The notes below the pieces were generated by a model. The model saw only the letters and a list, made by a program, of their open reading frames with translations. It made no database searches and had not been told where the DNA came from. Positions 1 through 8,498 of a DNA stretch of 48,162 nucleotides are shown one piece after another (positions within the stretch are counted from its first letter, which is position 1; every line of letters starts with the position of its first letter). The DNA is from Bacillota bacterium (lineage in GTDB: Bacteria > Bacillota > Sulfobacillia > Sulfobacillales > Sulfobacillaceae): assembly GCA_023475835.1 (NCBI GenBank), contig JAMCVM010000011.1, positions 1 to 48,162 on the forward strand, in the 5' to 3' direction. The position numbers and the translations under genes were made by a program.

Positions 1-724
1 GGCTAGGAGCAAAACTGTGGCCTCCGAAAGAGCGAATAATTCCAGACGTGTTCAGGAATGTGCAGATCTAGGAGATTTCTGCATGGGTCTATGTAAATAT
101 GCTTAAGCACGTTATAGCGGGTTAAAGCGTAGTCCGGGTGAATCCCGGCATGGTGCTGGTGGGATGAGCCGTGCCGAGTTCGGAAGATCACTCCGGGCTC
201 TCACGGCTCATGGACCCAGTCGTGACGATTCTCTTAGAATCTCTTCTCTTCAAGGCAGGGAGGTTGTGCGGCCGGCAACCCATATAGGATGCCGAGCATC
301 GAGCCAGTCGGTTGGACAGGTCGGTACGACCTTAGTGGTCTATGGTGTAAACGATCCGGGTTATAAAAACCTACAATCATCGCTTGCGGCTTTTTTCGGC
401 CCCTCATGGGACCCGCAGTCCTCCCCGGCGCCCCAGGACTCGCTGTCAAGCTCGTCGTCTGCTCGGGGGTGGCTCTCGCTCCAGGGAGCCAGGACAGAGA
501 AGAGCACGGCAACCCGTGTGGCCCGGCCCTCATCAGGATGCTCCGTCGCTCCTTTCGCCATGTGGTGGCGACGGGGAAATCCGGATCATCGTACCCCATC
601 ATCCACGCTAACCCCAGGGTTTATGGAAGCAGTTTCCACCTCTATTTACGCACAATGCGCTGAACCTTGCTATGGCGACGGCCCCTTGGTTAGCGTGGTG
701 ATTTCTCTCGTCGGGAAATCGCTG
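1..724. other. Gene-poor stretch with several inverted repeats
   Basis: No reading frame here looks like a conserved protein; the longer ones are low-complexity and lack a good ribosome binding site. A 62-codon minus-strand frame (3-191) has plausible composition in its last 45 residues, but it runs through the inverted repeats and I do not call it. Paired arms seen: 62-66/78-82, 84-89/213-218, 134-138/144-148 and a perfect 10-bp pair 164-173/202-211, which together could fold as one 62-218 RNA domain. A further palindrome lies at 318-332. I recognise no known riboswitch class. Confidence 0.4.
700..720 (-). terminator. Hairpin just after siroheme synthase gene
   Basis: Arms 700-707 and 713-720 (GATTTCTC/GGGAAATC, with one G-T pair) enclose a 5-nt loop, four bases beyond the stop codon of the minus-strand gene. 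No T-tract follows in the transcribed direction, so terminator function is tentative. Confidence 0.35.
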
Positions 725-2068
725 TCAAGTTGGCGAAGTCTTGGGAGTCGCGTCGGAGTTCAACGCGGATTCCATGACGTTTACGACGGCGCCAATCACA
801 ATGACCGCGGGCGATGGTAGTGGATGACGGCGCACCCGGGCCGCTAATTCACCGAGGGGAGCGCGCAATATCGCTTGCTGTTCCCATCCCGCCCAAGAGA
901 TCACTGCGGCTGGGGTGTCGAGCGGTCGTCCGGTCGCGGTGATATCGTCGACCACCTGCTCCAAGGTGGCCATGCCCATCAGGACTACCAGTGTGCCGGT
1001 GAACCTTCGCATCCAGGTCCAGTCCACGCTGCCAGAACTGGTCCGAGCACTGACGACCGCGACTTGGTCGGCAATGCGGCGCAGCGTCACCGGGATTTGG
1101 GCCAACGCGGGAGCCGCCAGAGCGGAACTTAACCCGGGGATCATCGAAAATCGGATGCCTGCGGCCGAAAGTGCCAGCATTTCTTCGCCGGCGCGGCCAA
1201 AGACGAAGGGGTCGCCGCCGTGGAGCCGAACCACTCGGTATCCAGCGCGTGCCCAATCGATCAACTGGTCGTGAATGTCTTCTTGGGTTGGATGGCCCAC
1301 ACCCGGCACTTTGCCAACGTCGATGCGACGCGCGTGTTTGGGGGCTAGATCGAGCACTGAAGGATGTACCAAGCGATCATGCAAGACCACCTCAGCATGG
1401 CTCAAAGCTTTGAGGGCACCTACGGTGAGCAGGTCGACCGAACCGGGCCCGGCTCCGACAAGAGCGACGGTGCCTGGATCCAAGCCAGGCGTTTGAAACA
1501 GCGGTGGCAGATGGGCATGGACATAATCAGCCAGGCGTTGGCGGCGTTCTGAAAACGAAGGCGTGGTCTGGCGGAGGTGGGAGCGAAGGGCAGCGACTCG
1601 CTCAATTAAATCGGACCAGGTCTCGTCGATTAAGGGTTCCAATCGTGCCCGCAGCACTTTAGCCACGCCTGGCGCCTTGCCCCCGCTAAAGATCGATACC
1701 AGCAGCGGACCTCTCCGAAAATGACTGGTGGCCACGACATCACAAAAGTTTGGATCGTCAACCGTATTGACCCAAGCGCCCCGCTCGCGGGCCATTTGGG
1801 CCACCTTGCGGTTGTAGGCGGGATCGTCGCTGGCGGCGAAGACCAAGCGCACGCCGTCAAAGTCTTCGGCGACGACCGGTCGACGCTGCCATGTGGCCTG
1901 GGAGCGACGTAAGCTTTTGGCCATGGTCGGGGTCAATGTGGGCGCAAAGACGGTAAGGGATGCCTCGGCCTCGAGCAGCGAAAGAAGTTTATGTTCGGCC
2001 TCTTGGCCTCCGCCCACAAGCACGACAGGATAGCGACTGACCTCAAACATCAAAGGATAGTAGCCCAC
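725..2068 (-). CDS. cysG: Siroheme synthase: precorrin-2 dehydrogenase/ferrochelatase fused to uroporphyrinogen-III C-methyltransferase
   Basis: A 447-residue cytosolic protein that would make siroheme from uroporphyrinogen III. The N-terminal part is a Met8/SirC-like Rossmann domain (VVLVGGGQEAEHKL near residues 10-25, then VNTVDDPNFCDVV) for NAD-dependent dehydrogenation and iron insertion. The C-terminal part is a SUMT methyltransferase (GAGPGSVDLLT, then LHGGDPFVFGRAGEE, the SAM-binding signature). I place the start at the GTG at 2066-2068, which follows an AAAGGAG site by five bases. A longer frame to 2152 would overlap the upstream gene. It starts 10 nt after the sulfite reductase stop, so the two are almost certainly co-transcribed: one enzyme makes the siroheme the other needs. 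The order of fused domains matches CysG, although separate SirC/CobA proteins are also common in Firmicutes. Confidence 0.93.
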   Translation of the reverse strand: MGYYPLMFEVSRYPVVLVGGGQEAEHKLLSLLEAEASLTVFAPTLTPTMAKSLRRSQATWQRRPVVAEDFDGVRLVFAASDDPAYNRKVAQMARERGAWVNTVDDPNFCDVVATSHFRRGPLLVSIFSGGKAPGVAKVLRARLEPLIDETWSDLIERVAALRSHLRQTTPSFSERRQRLADYVHAHLPPLFQTPGLDPGTVALVGAGPGSVDLLTVGALKALSHAEVVLHDRLVHPSVLDLAPKHARRIDVGKVPGVGHPTQEDIHDQLIDWARAGYRVVRLHGGDPFVFGRAGEEMLALSAAGIRFSMIPGLSSALAAPALAQIPVTLRRIADQVAVVSARTSSGSVDWTWMRRFTGTLVVLMGMATLEQVVDDITATGRPLDTPAAVISWAGWEQQAILRAPLGELAARVRRHPLPSPAVIVIGAVVNVMESALNSDATPKTSPT

Positions 2069-2078
2069 GATAGCTCCT

Positions 2079-3737
2079 TTACACCAGCGCTGGAAGCACC
2101 AGACGTTGGCAGAACTCGCCGAAGCTTTCTTCAGCCTGATGTTCTTCGGCATAGTGTTCGAGTAATGGCTGGACGGTGTCGACTAGGTGCTCTAGCTTGA
2201 TGTTTTCAGCGTACAATCGATTGAGTTGAGTGCCGTTGTCGCGTCCGCCCACATAGACGTTATAAGAATTGAGACTGCGGCCTACGAATCCAATCTCGGC
2301 CATAAAAGACCTGGCGCAGTTGTTCGGACATCCGGTCATACGCACTTGCAACGGGCGTTGACCCATGCCCAAAGACTCCCAAATAGCCTGAATTTTGGCT
2401 AAAACGTCGCCGAATACTCGTTCAGACTCCGTGATAGCTAAGCCGCAAGTGGGCAGTGCGGGACACGCCATCGCCATCCGCACCATCGGTGAAGATGGCA
2501 CGGCTATGTCAAACTGGGTCAGAAGAGCGTGCACCTGACTCTCGCAATCGAGCGGGAGACCGGTCAAAATGAGATTTTGTTGGGGGGTGATGACGATCTC
2601 AGGCTGATAGCGTTCGATGAGGCGGCGAAGCCCGGTTCGGACGCGGACTGGTCCGCTGTCCTGAATTCTGCCATTGGCCACATGAAGACCGATGTACCCC
2701 GTTTGTGAGTCTACTGGATGCCAACCCAAATGGTCATCCAAGGGTCCAAAATGGAGCGGGCGAGGGCGGTCGAGATCAAAGTCCAGCCGCTCTCGAACCG
2801 TGGCTTGGAAGCGACTCAGTCCCCACTTTTCGACTAAATATTTAAGGCGGGCGTAGCGGCGATCCTCGCGGTTGCCAAAATCTCTTTGCACAGTTACGAT
2901 GGCGGTGGCCAGCGCAACCACTTGACCTGCCGATACGGTGGCCAAAGGTTCGGCCAAGCGAGCATGGGTGGCCTCGACTCCATGGGATTTGGCCAAGCCT
3001 CCGCCCACGAGGACGGTAAAAGCGTCGATGGTTCCGTCGCGACCGGGATGGGCCACCAAACCAAGATCCTGGCTAAAAATGTCGACGCAGTTGTCCCCTT
3101 CTAAGGCAATGGCGGTCTTGAATTTGCGCGGCAGGTAAGTAGGGCCGTACAGCGGTTCTACATCCTCGGCTTCCGCGCTGGACCAGGCTTTGTCGCCATC
3201 GATCCATAGTTCAGCATAGGCACGGGTTTGGGGTCGAAGGGTGGCCGAGAGCACCGCGGTCCAGTGTTCAAGATCTTGACGGAGGGGATCCCGAGACGGG
3301 ACTGGGCAGCACATGAGATTACGTTCCACATCCCCACAACCGGCCAGCGTGGAGACGAGGGAGTGATTAAGATTTTTCAGCGTATCGCGCAAATGCGGCT
3401 TTTCGATCCCGTGCAGTTGGATACTTTGGCGACTGGTCAAGCGTAAGCTTGGCAGTTCCAACTGATTCATAATATCGTCAATTGCCAGGTACTGGGCAGC
3501 TCCCAGCCGGCCTCCAGGGAGCGCCAGACGGGCCATAAAAGAATGCGCCAAGGGCTCCCGCGCTCGTTGCCGCTGGCGTCGCAGATCGCGATCGTCTTGA
3601 GCATACACGCCGTGGAACTTTAAGAGCTGTCGTGTCTCCTCGCTGACCGTGGGCTGGCTCTGATCAGACAGTTCTTCGGCGAGGCGTCCTCGCAAGTACT
3701 GACTGTTTTTCTTATAGCCTTCAATCTTGCTCGCCAT
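2079..3737 (-). CDS. Siroheme-dependent sulfite/nitrite reductase
   Basis: A 552-residue hemoprotein of the assimilatory sulfite/nitrite reductase family, which carries out a six-electron reduction of sulfite to sulfide (or nitrite to ammonia) on a coupled siroheme-[4Fe-4S] centre. The cluster ligands are visible as ACPALPTCGLA and, 40-odd residues later, TGCPNNCARS. Two ferredoxin-like half domains are recognisable by LRLTSRQSIQLHG and by GYIGLHVANGRI. The ATG at 3737 follows CGGAGG. No CysJ-type flavoprotein is in the window, so the electron donor (ferredoxin or a distant reductase) cannot be told. The adjoining siroheme synthase gene and a strong promoter at 3775-3803 suggest a two-gene operon. 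Sulfite versus nitrite specificity cannot be decided from sequence alone; sulfite seems likelier because no nitrate genes are near. Confidence 0.9.
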   Translation of the reverse strand: MASKIEGYKKNSQYLRGRLAEELSDQSQPTVSEETRQLLKFHGVYAQDDRDLRRQRQRAREPLAHSFMARLALPGGRLGAAQYLAIDDIMNQLELPSLRLTSRQSIQLHGIEKPHLRDTLKNLNHSLVSTLAGCGDVERNLMCCPVPSRDPLRQDLEHWTAVLSATLRPQTRAYAELWIDGDKAWSSAEAEDVEPLYGPTYLPRKFKTAIALEGDNCVDIFSQDLGLVAHPGRDGTIDAFTVLVGGGLAKSHGVEATHARLAEPLATVSAGQVVALATAIVTVQRDFGNREDRRYARLKYLVEKWGLSRFQATVRERLDFDLDRPRPLHFGPLDDHLGWHPVDSQTGYIGLHVANGRIQDSGPVRVRTGLRRLIERYQPEIVITPQQNLILTGLPLDCESQVHALLTQFDIAVPSSPMVRMAMACPALPTCGLAITESERVFGDVLAKIQAIWESLGMGQRPLQVRMTGCPNNCARSFMAEIGFVGRSLNSYNVYVGGRDNGTQLNRLYAENIKLEHLVDTVQPLLEHYAEEHQAEESFGEFCQRLVLPALV

Positions 3738-3774
3738 CTCGAACCTCCGTTTCTATCCAAAAAAGCTTATATAC

Positions 3775-3803
3775 ATTATAGTGTTTAGATTTCGCTTTGC
3801 CAA
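3775..3803 (-). promoter_or_regulatory. Promoter of the sulfite reductase/siroheme operon
   Basis: Read on the minus strand, a -35 box TTGGCA (3798-3803) and a perfect -10 box TATAAT (3775-3780) are separated by 17 bases, about 38 bases before the ATG. A short inverted repeat, GGTG/CACC at 3811-3823, lies just upstream and could bind a regulator. Confidence 0.75.
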
Positions 3804-3945
3804 GGCGGTAGGTGTCTTGCACCACCAAAGACTGCGACTTGCTTAGGATTTTTTATGTGGGGTATAGGCCGGCGATAGTGGATCCACGATAGGGTTTGGT
3901 GGTAGGGTAAGCATTAAGGACGAACTGACTCAGGGTGGGATAATT

Positions 3946-4887
3946 ATGGAAGCATCTTCGGCCAACGAAATCGGCCAACGCTTATATGAAGAAAGGATCC
4001 GCCGGCGCCTGTCGGTGGACGAAGTCGCCGATTCCTTGAAGATGCGCCGAGAGTATGTTCTCGCTCTAGAACAAGGACAATGGGACACCTTGCCGGGAGA
4101 AGTGTACGCCCAAGGGTTTTGCCGGAGTTACGCTAGGCTGTTGGACTTGAATGCTGAGAGCCTATTGGAGCCGCGGCGAGTCGAATTGGAAGACTTGGGC
4201 CAGGCCCCTCCTTCGCACCGGGTTCGAACCGTCGTCGATGCCGGAACAGGGCGAGTGCCGATGCGATCCCGATCGAATCGCAGACGGGTAGCTACCCGTC
4301 GAGGGCGCATGCCGACCGCTAATTCTGGGCCGACGGTGCTGCCCGGTCAAAGCCTGGCGTGGCTGTTGGTTGTGATCTTGGTTTTGACGGCGGGCGGACT
4401 GTGGCTGAGCAACCGAGCCCCCAAAACACATGTAGCCCCGCCAGCAGGCACTCCGTCCAAAGTCAAGTCGACCCCTTCGACGGCTCCGCCAAAGAAGTCG
4501 ACTCTGCCGAAGAAGTCGACTGTGCCACCGTCTGCTAAAACGGGGGTGGCTCCGATAGCGAAGCCGCCGCGGTTTTTGGCTTCGCATTTCAGCAAGGGCC
4601 TTTATTATGCCGACTATCGAGTGACCAGCGGCCGTCCGGTGAAGATGGTGCTGACCTTTATTGGCACGTGTTGGGTCGCGTATTGGGTAAATGGCACGTT
4701 GGTCAACGCCGCTGGCCACACCTACAGCGCCGGAGAACGGTTGCAGCTTTCGGGTTCGCATTCGCTGGCAGTCTCCATCGGCAACGTGTTCGGTGTAAAG
4801 GTTTCGGTTGACGGCAGTACCGTGGGCCAGATTGCTCAAGATTCGAAGGGCCATTCTAGCATCTTAACCTTTACTGCGGGAGCCTAA
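3946..4887 (+). CDS. RodZ-like cell-shape protein (HTH, one membrane span, DUF4115)
   Basis: A 313-residue bitopic membrane protein. Residues 8-72 form a Xre/HTH_25-type helix-turn-helix (IGQRLYEERIRRRLSVDEVADSLKM split around the turn, then YVLALEQGQWDTLPGEVYAQGFCRSYARLL), typical of RodZ/YmfM, where this domain contacts MreB rather than DNA. A basic stretch leads into a single membrane helix near residues 130-153 (WLLVVILVLTAGGLWL), then a Pro/Lys/Thr-rich linker, then a C-terminal beta domain of the DUF4115 type. In relatives the protein helps place the elongation machinery. The ribosome site is weak (GGGTGGGA). Its 3' end overlaps the opposing gene by 17 nt. Many genomes have more than one RodZ-like protein, so an exact symbol is not given. 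Confidence 0.8.
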   Translation: MEASSANEIGQRLYEERIRRRLSVDEVADSLKMRREYVLALEQGQWDTLPGEVYAQGFCRSYARLLDLNAESLLEPRRVELEDLGQAPPSHRVRTVVDAGTGRVPMRSRSNRRRVATRRGRMPTANSGPTVLPGQSLAWLLVVILVLTAGGLWLSNRAPKTHVAPPAGTPSKVKSTPSTAPPKKSTLPKKSTVPPSAKTGVAPIAKPPRFLASHFSKGLYYADYRVTSGRPVKMVLTFIGTCWVAYWVNGTLVNAAGHTYSAGERLQLSGSHSLAVSIGNVFGVKVSVDGSTVGQIAQDSKGHSSILTFTAGA

Positions 4888-6019
4888 GTCCAGATCGCCG
4901 ATGTTTGATCGCCACCCAGGTTCCCGCGAAGATAGCGGCGCTTCGCAGTCCATATAAGACAATTACCAAGGCCCACCAGCCTGAGTGGTGGACGGCATAA
5001 AAATACGCTATGGGATAGCCAGCCGTCGAAAGCAGTGACGCCGCGATCCAGTAGCGATTGAGCGGATAATAGCTCCAAAGGGGAATCAGCCAAAGGATAA
5101 ACTGCACCGAAAACACCTTGGACGTCAACAGTAAGGTGACCAGCACCAGTAACGAGCCCGCTCGCAAGTCCAAAACGTCCATATACACCAGGAAAAGTTC
5201 CGTTCCGATAGCAAGGACCATCATCAGATCAAAGACTAGGCCGACGATGCTGCTCATCGGGGTCACTATGTTCAGAGCCCCGAAAGCGAAGAGGATTCGG
5301 GTATGAGTGAAGTTGAGCGCAGCAGCGATAGCACCGGGAAGGCTGCCGATTTCCAAAGGCCGATGGCCTAGAAATTGGTAGGGCGACAAGGCGCTGGGTC
5401 CGGCCCAACGCACCTCGACGATCAGCACCAGGAGTAGGCTGAGCATGGTAGTGGCGAGTTCTCTCCACGGCAACCTGCCTTGGCGACGGTATTGCCAGAC
5501 AAACAGCACGGGCATAAACACCGCCGGATAGAGCTTCAGCAAGAAGCCGATGCCAAGCCAAAACCACGCCCAAGCATAGCGCTCTCGCGCAGCCGATTCG
5601 ATGCCCAAGGTAGCCGCCAAGACGGCGAAAATATCGTATCGTCCGGTGATCACGGCTAAACCGCCCAAAGCGACATAGATGACGACGCGATAGGCCCATT
5701 CAGGAGGGTGTTTTCCCTGGGATAGCAAGACCAAAAACGCCAGTCCGGCGAGGAGGCCAAACGACAACTGGTAAGCGAACGGAAGCAATCGGGGCAGCAA
5801 AAAGACTGCCTCTGACAGGGTAGGGTACTCTATCGGCCAATGGGTCAGCAATGGGGGCAGAAGACCGGCGCGAGCATAGCGCGCATATTCGATGACATCG
5901 GTGGGCTCGATCCAAAAAGTGACGATCAGCGACAGGGCAATCACGGCGATCCCCAGGCTTAACACGACCCAGGGGGAACTAAACGTCTGACGCCATCTGA
6001 CCTTCGTCACCTTACTCAC
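4871..6019 (-). CDS. Polytopic membrane glycosyltransferase, GT87/DUF2029-like
   Basis: A 382-residue protein with about ten hydrophobic helices. Features typical of polyprenyl-phosphate-mannose-dependent GT87 enzymes are an acidic residue after the first helix (DVIEYARYA, Asp41), EYPTLSEAVF, and the signature WLGIGFLLKLYPAVFMPVLF, read here in two parts around LKLYPAV. Such enzymes add sugars to lipid or envelope glycans from the outer face of the membrane. The start is a GTG at 6019, inside the last 8 bases of the upstream acyltransferase gene, so the two are translationally coupled. Its substrate is unknown; pairing with an acyltransferase suggests assembly or decoration of an envelope polysaccharide or glycolipid. 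Confidence 0.65.
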   Translation of the reverse strand: MSKVTKVRWRQTFSSPWVVLSLGIAVIALSLIVTFWIEPTDVIEYARYARAGLLPPLLTHWPIEYPTLSEAVFLLPRLLPFAYQLSFGLLAGLAFLVLLSQGKHPPEWAYRVVIYVALGGLAVITGRYDIFAVLAATLGIESAARERYAWAWFWLGIGFLLKLYPAVFMPVLFVWQYRRQGRLPWRELATTMLSLLLVLIVEVRWAGPSALSPYQFLGHRPLEIGSLPGAIAAALNFTHTRILFAFGALNIVTPMSSIVGLVFDLMMVLAIGTELFLVYMDVLDLRAGSLLVLVTLLLTSKVFSVQFILWLIPLWSYYPLNRYWIAASLLSTAGYPIAYFYAVHHSGWWALVIVLYGLRSAAIFAGTWVAIKHRRSGLRLPQ

Positions 6020-7244
6020 TGCCTCGGGGATCGCTCCAGCCTGGCCGAGGGATGGCCGAATCGTGGGGCTGCAACGGATCGCGGAAGATGAGCGGCCGTC
6101 TCTTCTGACCCAAAAGATATAAACTGGCAGGAGTGAAGGCGAGGGCCGACACCACCAGATAGGAAACGGTCAGGGTCGCCATGACCACCATTCCGGTCTC
6201 GAGCATTGAGCCATACGGCCCGACTAGGCGGGGGAGAAAACCCAGTAGTACATACAAGACGAGAGGATGAAGCAAGTAGAGGCCAAAGGAATGGTGGGAG
6301 AGTCTCATGATAAGACGCCCGAAGAGACCGGACCGCCCGCCCTCTGACCATCTCCATCCCAAAGTATAGAAAAAGAGCGTCGTGGCCAAGCAATATGGGA
6401 CCATCACCGGCTGAAAGACTGAGGATGCCGCCAATACAGACAAGTGGTAGCCTTCGCGGTTCAGGACATAGGTGCTGAGCGCCGCCACCAACGTGGCCAG
6501 CCACCCGGCGACAATATATGTTCGATGTCTCGTAATCCATCGATGGAGGTGGGGAAGATAGGTGGCGGCCATGGCGCCTGACAGGATATAGAGTTGGTAG
6601 GTAAGAAACGTCAAAGCCCGATAGCGGCCGAGGACGGCGATGGCTCCCCCCTGGGGCAGACCGTGTTGATATCCTGCCATCAACAGGAGTTCGAGGCCGA
6701 TACTAACCGCCAGCAGCAACCCGTGCCGTCTGCGCGTCCGAGCGATCAGCCATTTCAACCCAGGAAACAATAGATAGATTTGCATGGTGATCAAAAGGTA
6801 GTAGAGATGATACCAAGCCTGACCTGTGATCAAATCGACACCGAGGCTCCGAAGAAAAGGAAGGGCATGATTCCAGGCAGGCTCTACGCCGACGTAGGCG
6901 TAAATGACGCTCCACAAAACATAGGGGATGGCAATGAGCGTAAAGCGCTTTCGCCAAAATGATCCCCATGAGATCACTCGTTGGGGGTATCGATAGAAAA
7001 GGACAAAGCCGGTCAAAAACAAGAACACCTCGCGAGTATAATGAAGCACCATCACCCCGGCTCCAGCCAAGGTGCTTTGCTCAGAGTGAGTGAAAAATGT
7101 GACATGGACAGTAATCACTCCGAAAACCGTCAGCGCGCGAATAAAGTCGAGTTGGTAGAGGTGATGTGAGGATGCGGCCGTCAATCGTTCGAAGGAACCC
7201 TCCGAGGGCGCTTGCCACCAAGCCGTCGGGCCCTTTGAAGGCAT
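6012..7244 (-). CDS. Membrane acyltransferase, acyltransferase-3 family
   Basis: About 410 residues with around ten transmembrane helices. The first helix region reads YQLDFIRALTVFGVITVHVTFF, the R/H-containing motif of the acyltransferase-3 family, followed by FLFLTGFVLFYRYP. Members transfer acyl groups (often acetyl) across the membrane to sugars or lipids. I choose the ATG at 7244 because it has an AAAGGGGGAA site seven bases upstream; the in-frame ATG at 7271 has none. The gene overlaps the downstream GT87-like gene by 8 nt (GTGAGTAA), giving a two-gene operon. The acceptor cannot be deduced. Confidence 0.8.
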   Translation of the reverse strand: MPSKGPTAWWQAPSEGSFERLTAASSHHLYQLDFIRALTVFGVITVHVTFFTHSEQSTLAGAGVMVLHYTREVFLFLTGFVLFYRYPQRVISWGSFWRKRFTLIAIPYVLWSVIYAYVGVEPAWNHALPFLRSLGVDLITGQAWYHLYYLLITMQIYLLFPGLKWLIARTRRRHGLLLAVSIGLELLLMAGYQHGLPQGGAIAVLGRYRALTFLTYQLYILSGAMAATYLPHLHRWITRHRTYIVAGWLATLVAALSTYVLNREGYHLSVLAASSVFQPVMVPYCLATTLFFYTLGWRWSEGGRSGLFGRLIMRLSHHSFGLYLLHPLVLYVLLGFLPRLVGPYGSMLETGMVVMATLTVSYLVVSALAFTPASLYLLGQKRRPLIFRDPLQPHDSAIPRPGWSDPRGSE

Positions 7245-7356
7245 CGAAGCGTTCCCCCTTTGTCTGAGCAAGATAAATCCTGTCTACGAATTCGCCGTTC
7301 TCGCTAGTGTATCCCATTATGACCCACCTTCATGGTCAAACAGACATCCTTCCGTA

Positions 7357-7385
7357 TTGAGAGAAAAAGTCGGCTATGCTATAGG
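7357..7385 (+). promoter_or_regulatory. Promoter candidate for glutamate formimidoyltransferase
   Basis: TTGAGA (7357-7362) and TATAGG (7380-7385) are spaced by 17 bases, giving a leader of about 115 bases before the ATG at 7508. The leader carries a short tandem AGAC-rich tract at 7463-7486. Confidence 0.5.
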
Positions 7386-7462
7386 CACCGCTTCTTTTTA
7401 ACATACGGCTGAATCGATGGTCAAGGAGAGATTTCAGTCGAACTTCAGGTGAAGATGGCACA

Positions 7463-7486
7463 TAGACAGACAGATAGACAGACAAA
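7463..7486. repeat. Short AGAC tetranucleotide tract
   Basis: Six near-perfect tandem AGAC/AGAT units lie 20 bases upstream of the next gene's start, in its leader. Such tracts can slip, but no function is apparent. Confidence 0.5.
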
Positions 7487-7507
7487 CGGAAGCACGGAGG
7501 GATCACC

Positions 7508-8422
7508 ATGTGGGTGGAAGCGGTACCGAATTTTTCTGAAGGAACGGACCCAAGTTTCCTTCAGCGCTTAGTCGAGCGTGCGCAAAGAAGCGGTGTGTTC
7601 GTGATGGGCGTAGAGGGCGACCCGGATCATAATCGTTCGGTCTTATCGTTGGCTGGATTGGGACACCTCGTGGTCGAGGCGTTAGTGTCTTTGGCAGAAC
7701 TGGCGGTAACCGAAATCGACCTTCGCCGTAGCCGAGGGATTCATCCCCGGATGGGGGCCGTGGATGTCATTCCCATCGTGCCGCTGGGGCCTTCACCAAT
7801 GGCCTATGCGGTCGAATTGACTCATCAGTTGGGAATGCGGTTGGCCCAGGAACTGTCTCTGCCGGTGTTTCTCTATGAACATTCGGCCCGCCTGCCCAAG
7901 CGAAAAAATTTGGCGGACGTCCGTCGGGGGGGCTTTGAAGGATTAGCGACGAGAATGGCTATCGATCCACCAGATTATGGTCCAAGCGCACCCCATCCCA
8001 GCGCTGGAGCCGTAGCGGTTGGAGCGCGCTGGGCGCTGGTGGCCTTCAACTGCTATTTGTCCACTCAGGACTTGTCCGTGGCGCGAGCGATCGCTCGCCA
8101 AGTGCGAGCTTCGAACGGCGGTCTGGTAGGGGTTAAGGCGTTGGGCCTGTATCCCAAGCAGCAAGGCGCAGTGCAAGTGTCGATGAACCTGGTCGATTAT
8201 CCTAAGACCACGCTGGCTCAGGCGGTGGAAGCGGTGGCGACCGAGGCCGCCCGATTGAATGTCGAGGTGATCCGGAGCGAACTGGTCGGTTTGCTGCCTT
8301 TACAGGCACTATTGGATGTGGCTGAACACTTTCTCCGTTTGCCCCATTTAGGGATCGAGCAAGTGGTGGAGTTGAACCTGAACCGAGCGGCGGTACAATC
8401 AGTGGAGGTGGGCCATCCCTAG
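7508..8422 (+). CDS. Glutamate formimidoyltransferase
   Basis: A 304-residue protein matching the formiminotransferase (FtcD N- and C-subdomain) family. It starts EAVPNFSEG, has GVEGDPDHNRSVLSLAG, and contains RRSRGIHPRMGAVDVIPIVP, split here by the catalytic-site His and the folate-site residues. The family transfers the formimino group from N-formimino-glutamate to tetrahydrofolate; some bacterial homologues act instead on 5-formyltetrahydrofolate. Length equals the stand-alone transferase, without the cyclodeaminase half. The ATG at 7508 follows GGAGGGATC. No hutH, hutU or hutI lies nearby, so a histidine-degradation role is not supported by context. An oxidoreductase gene follows after 76 bases and may share the transcript. 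Confidence 0.85.
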   Translation: MWVEAVPNFSEGTDPSFLQRLVERAQRSGVFVMGVEGDPDHNRSVLSLAGLGHLVVEALVSLAELAVTEIDLRRSRGIHPRMGAVDVIPIVPLGPSPMAYAVELTHQLGMRLAQELSLPVFLYEHSARLPKRKNLADVRRGGFEGLATRMAIDPPDYGPSAPHPSAGAVAVGARWALVAFNCYLSTQDLSVARAIARQVRASNGGLVGVKALGLYPKQQGAVQVSMNLVDYPKTTLAQAVEAVATEAARLNVEVIRSELVGLLPLQALLDVAEHFLRLPHLGIEQVVELNLNRAAVQSVEVGHP

Positions 8423-8498
8423 GCGCCAAGGAAGGAGTTTGGTGGTCCATTGAAGAAGATGTTAACACCACAGGAATTTAGAAAGGCAGGTAATGTGA

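Noticed and set aside
262-280. GGTTG...GGCAACC resembling a piece of the SAM-I riboswitch core
   Set aside because: The neighbouring conserved stem and the expected downstream gene on the same strand are missing.
234-602. 122-codon minus-strand frame
   Set aside because: Composition is typical of random GC-rich frames and no conserved motif is seen.
164-820. 218-codon plus-strand frame
   Set aside because: Ser/Arg-rich, no ribosome site, overlaps the siroheme synthase 3' end and two hairpins; reads as non-coding.
4219-4232. GGTTCGAACC resembling a tRNA T-loop
   Set aside because: It lies inside the RodZ-like coding sequence and no cloverleaf can be formed around it.
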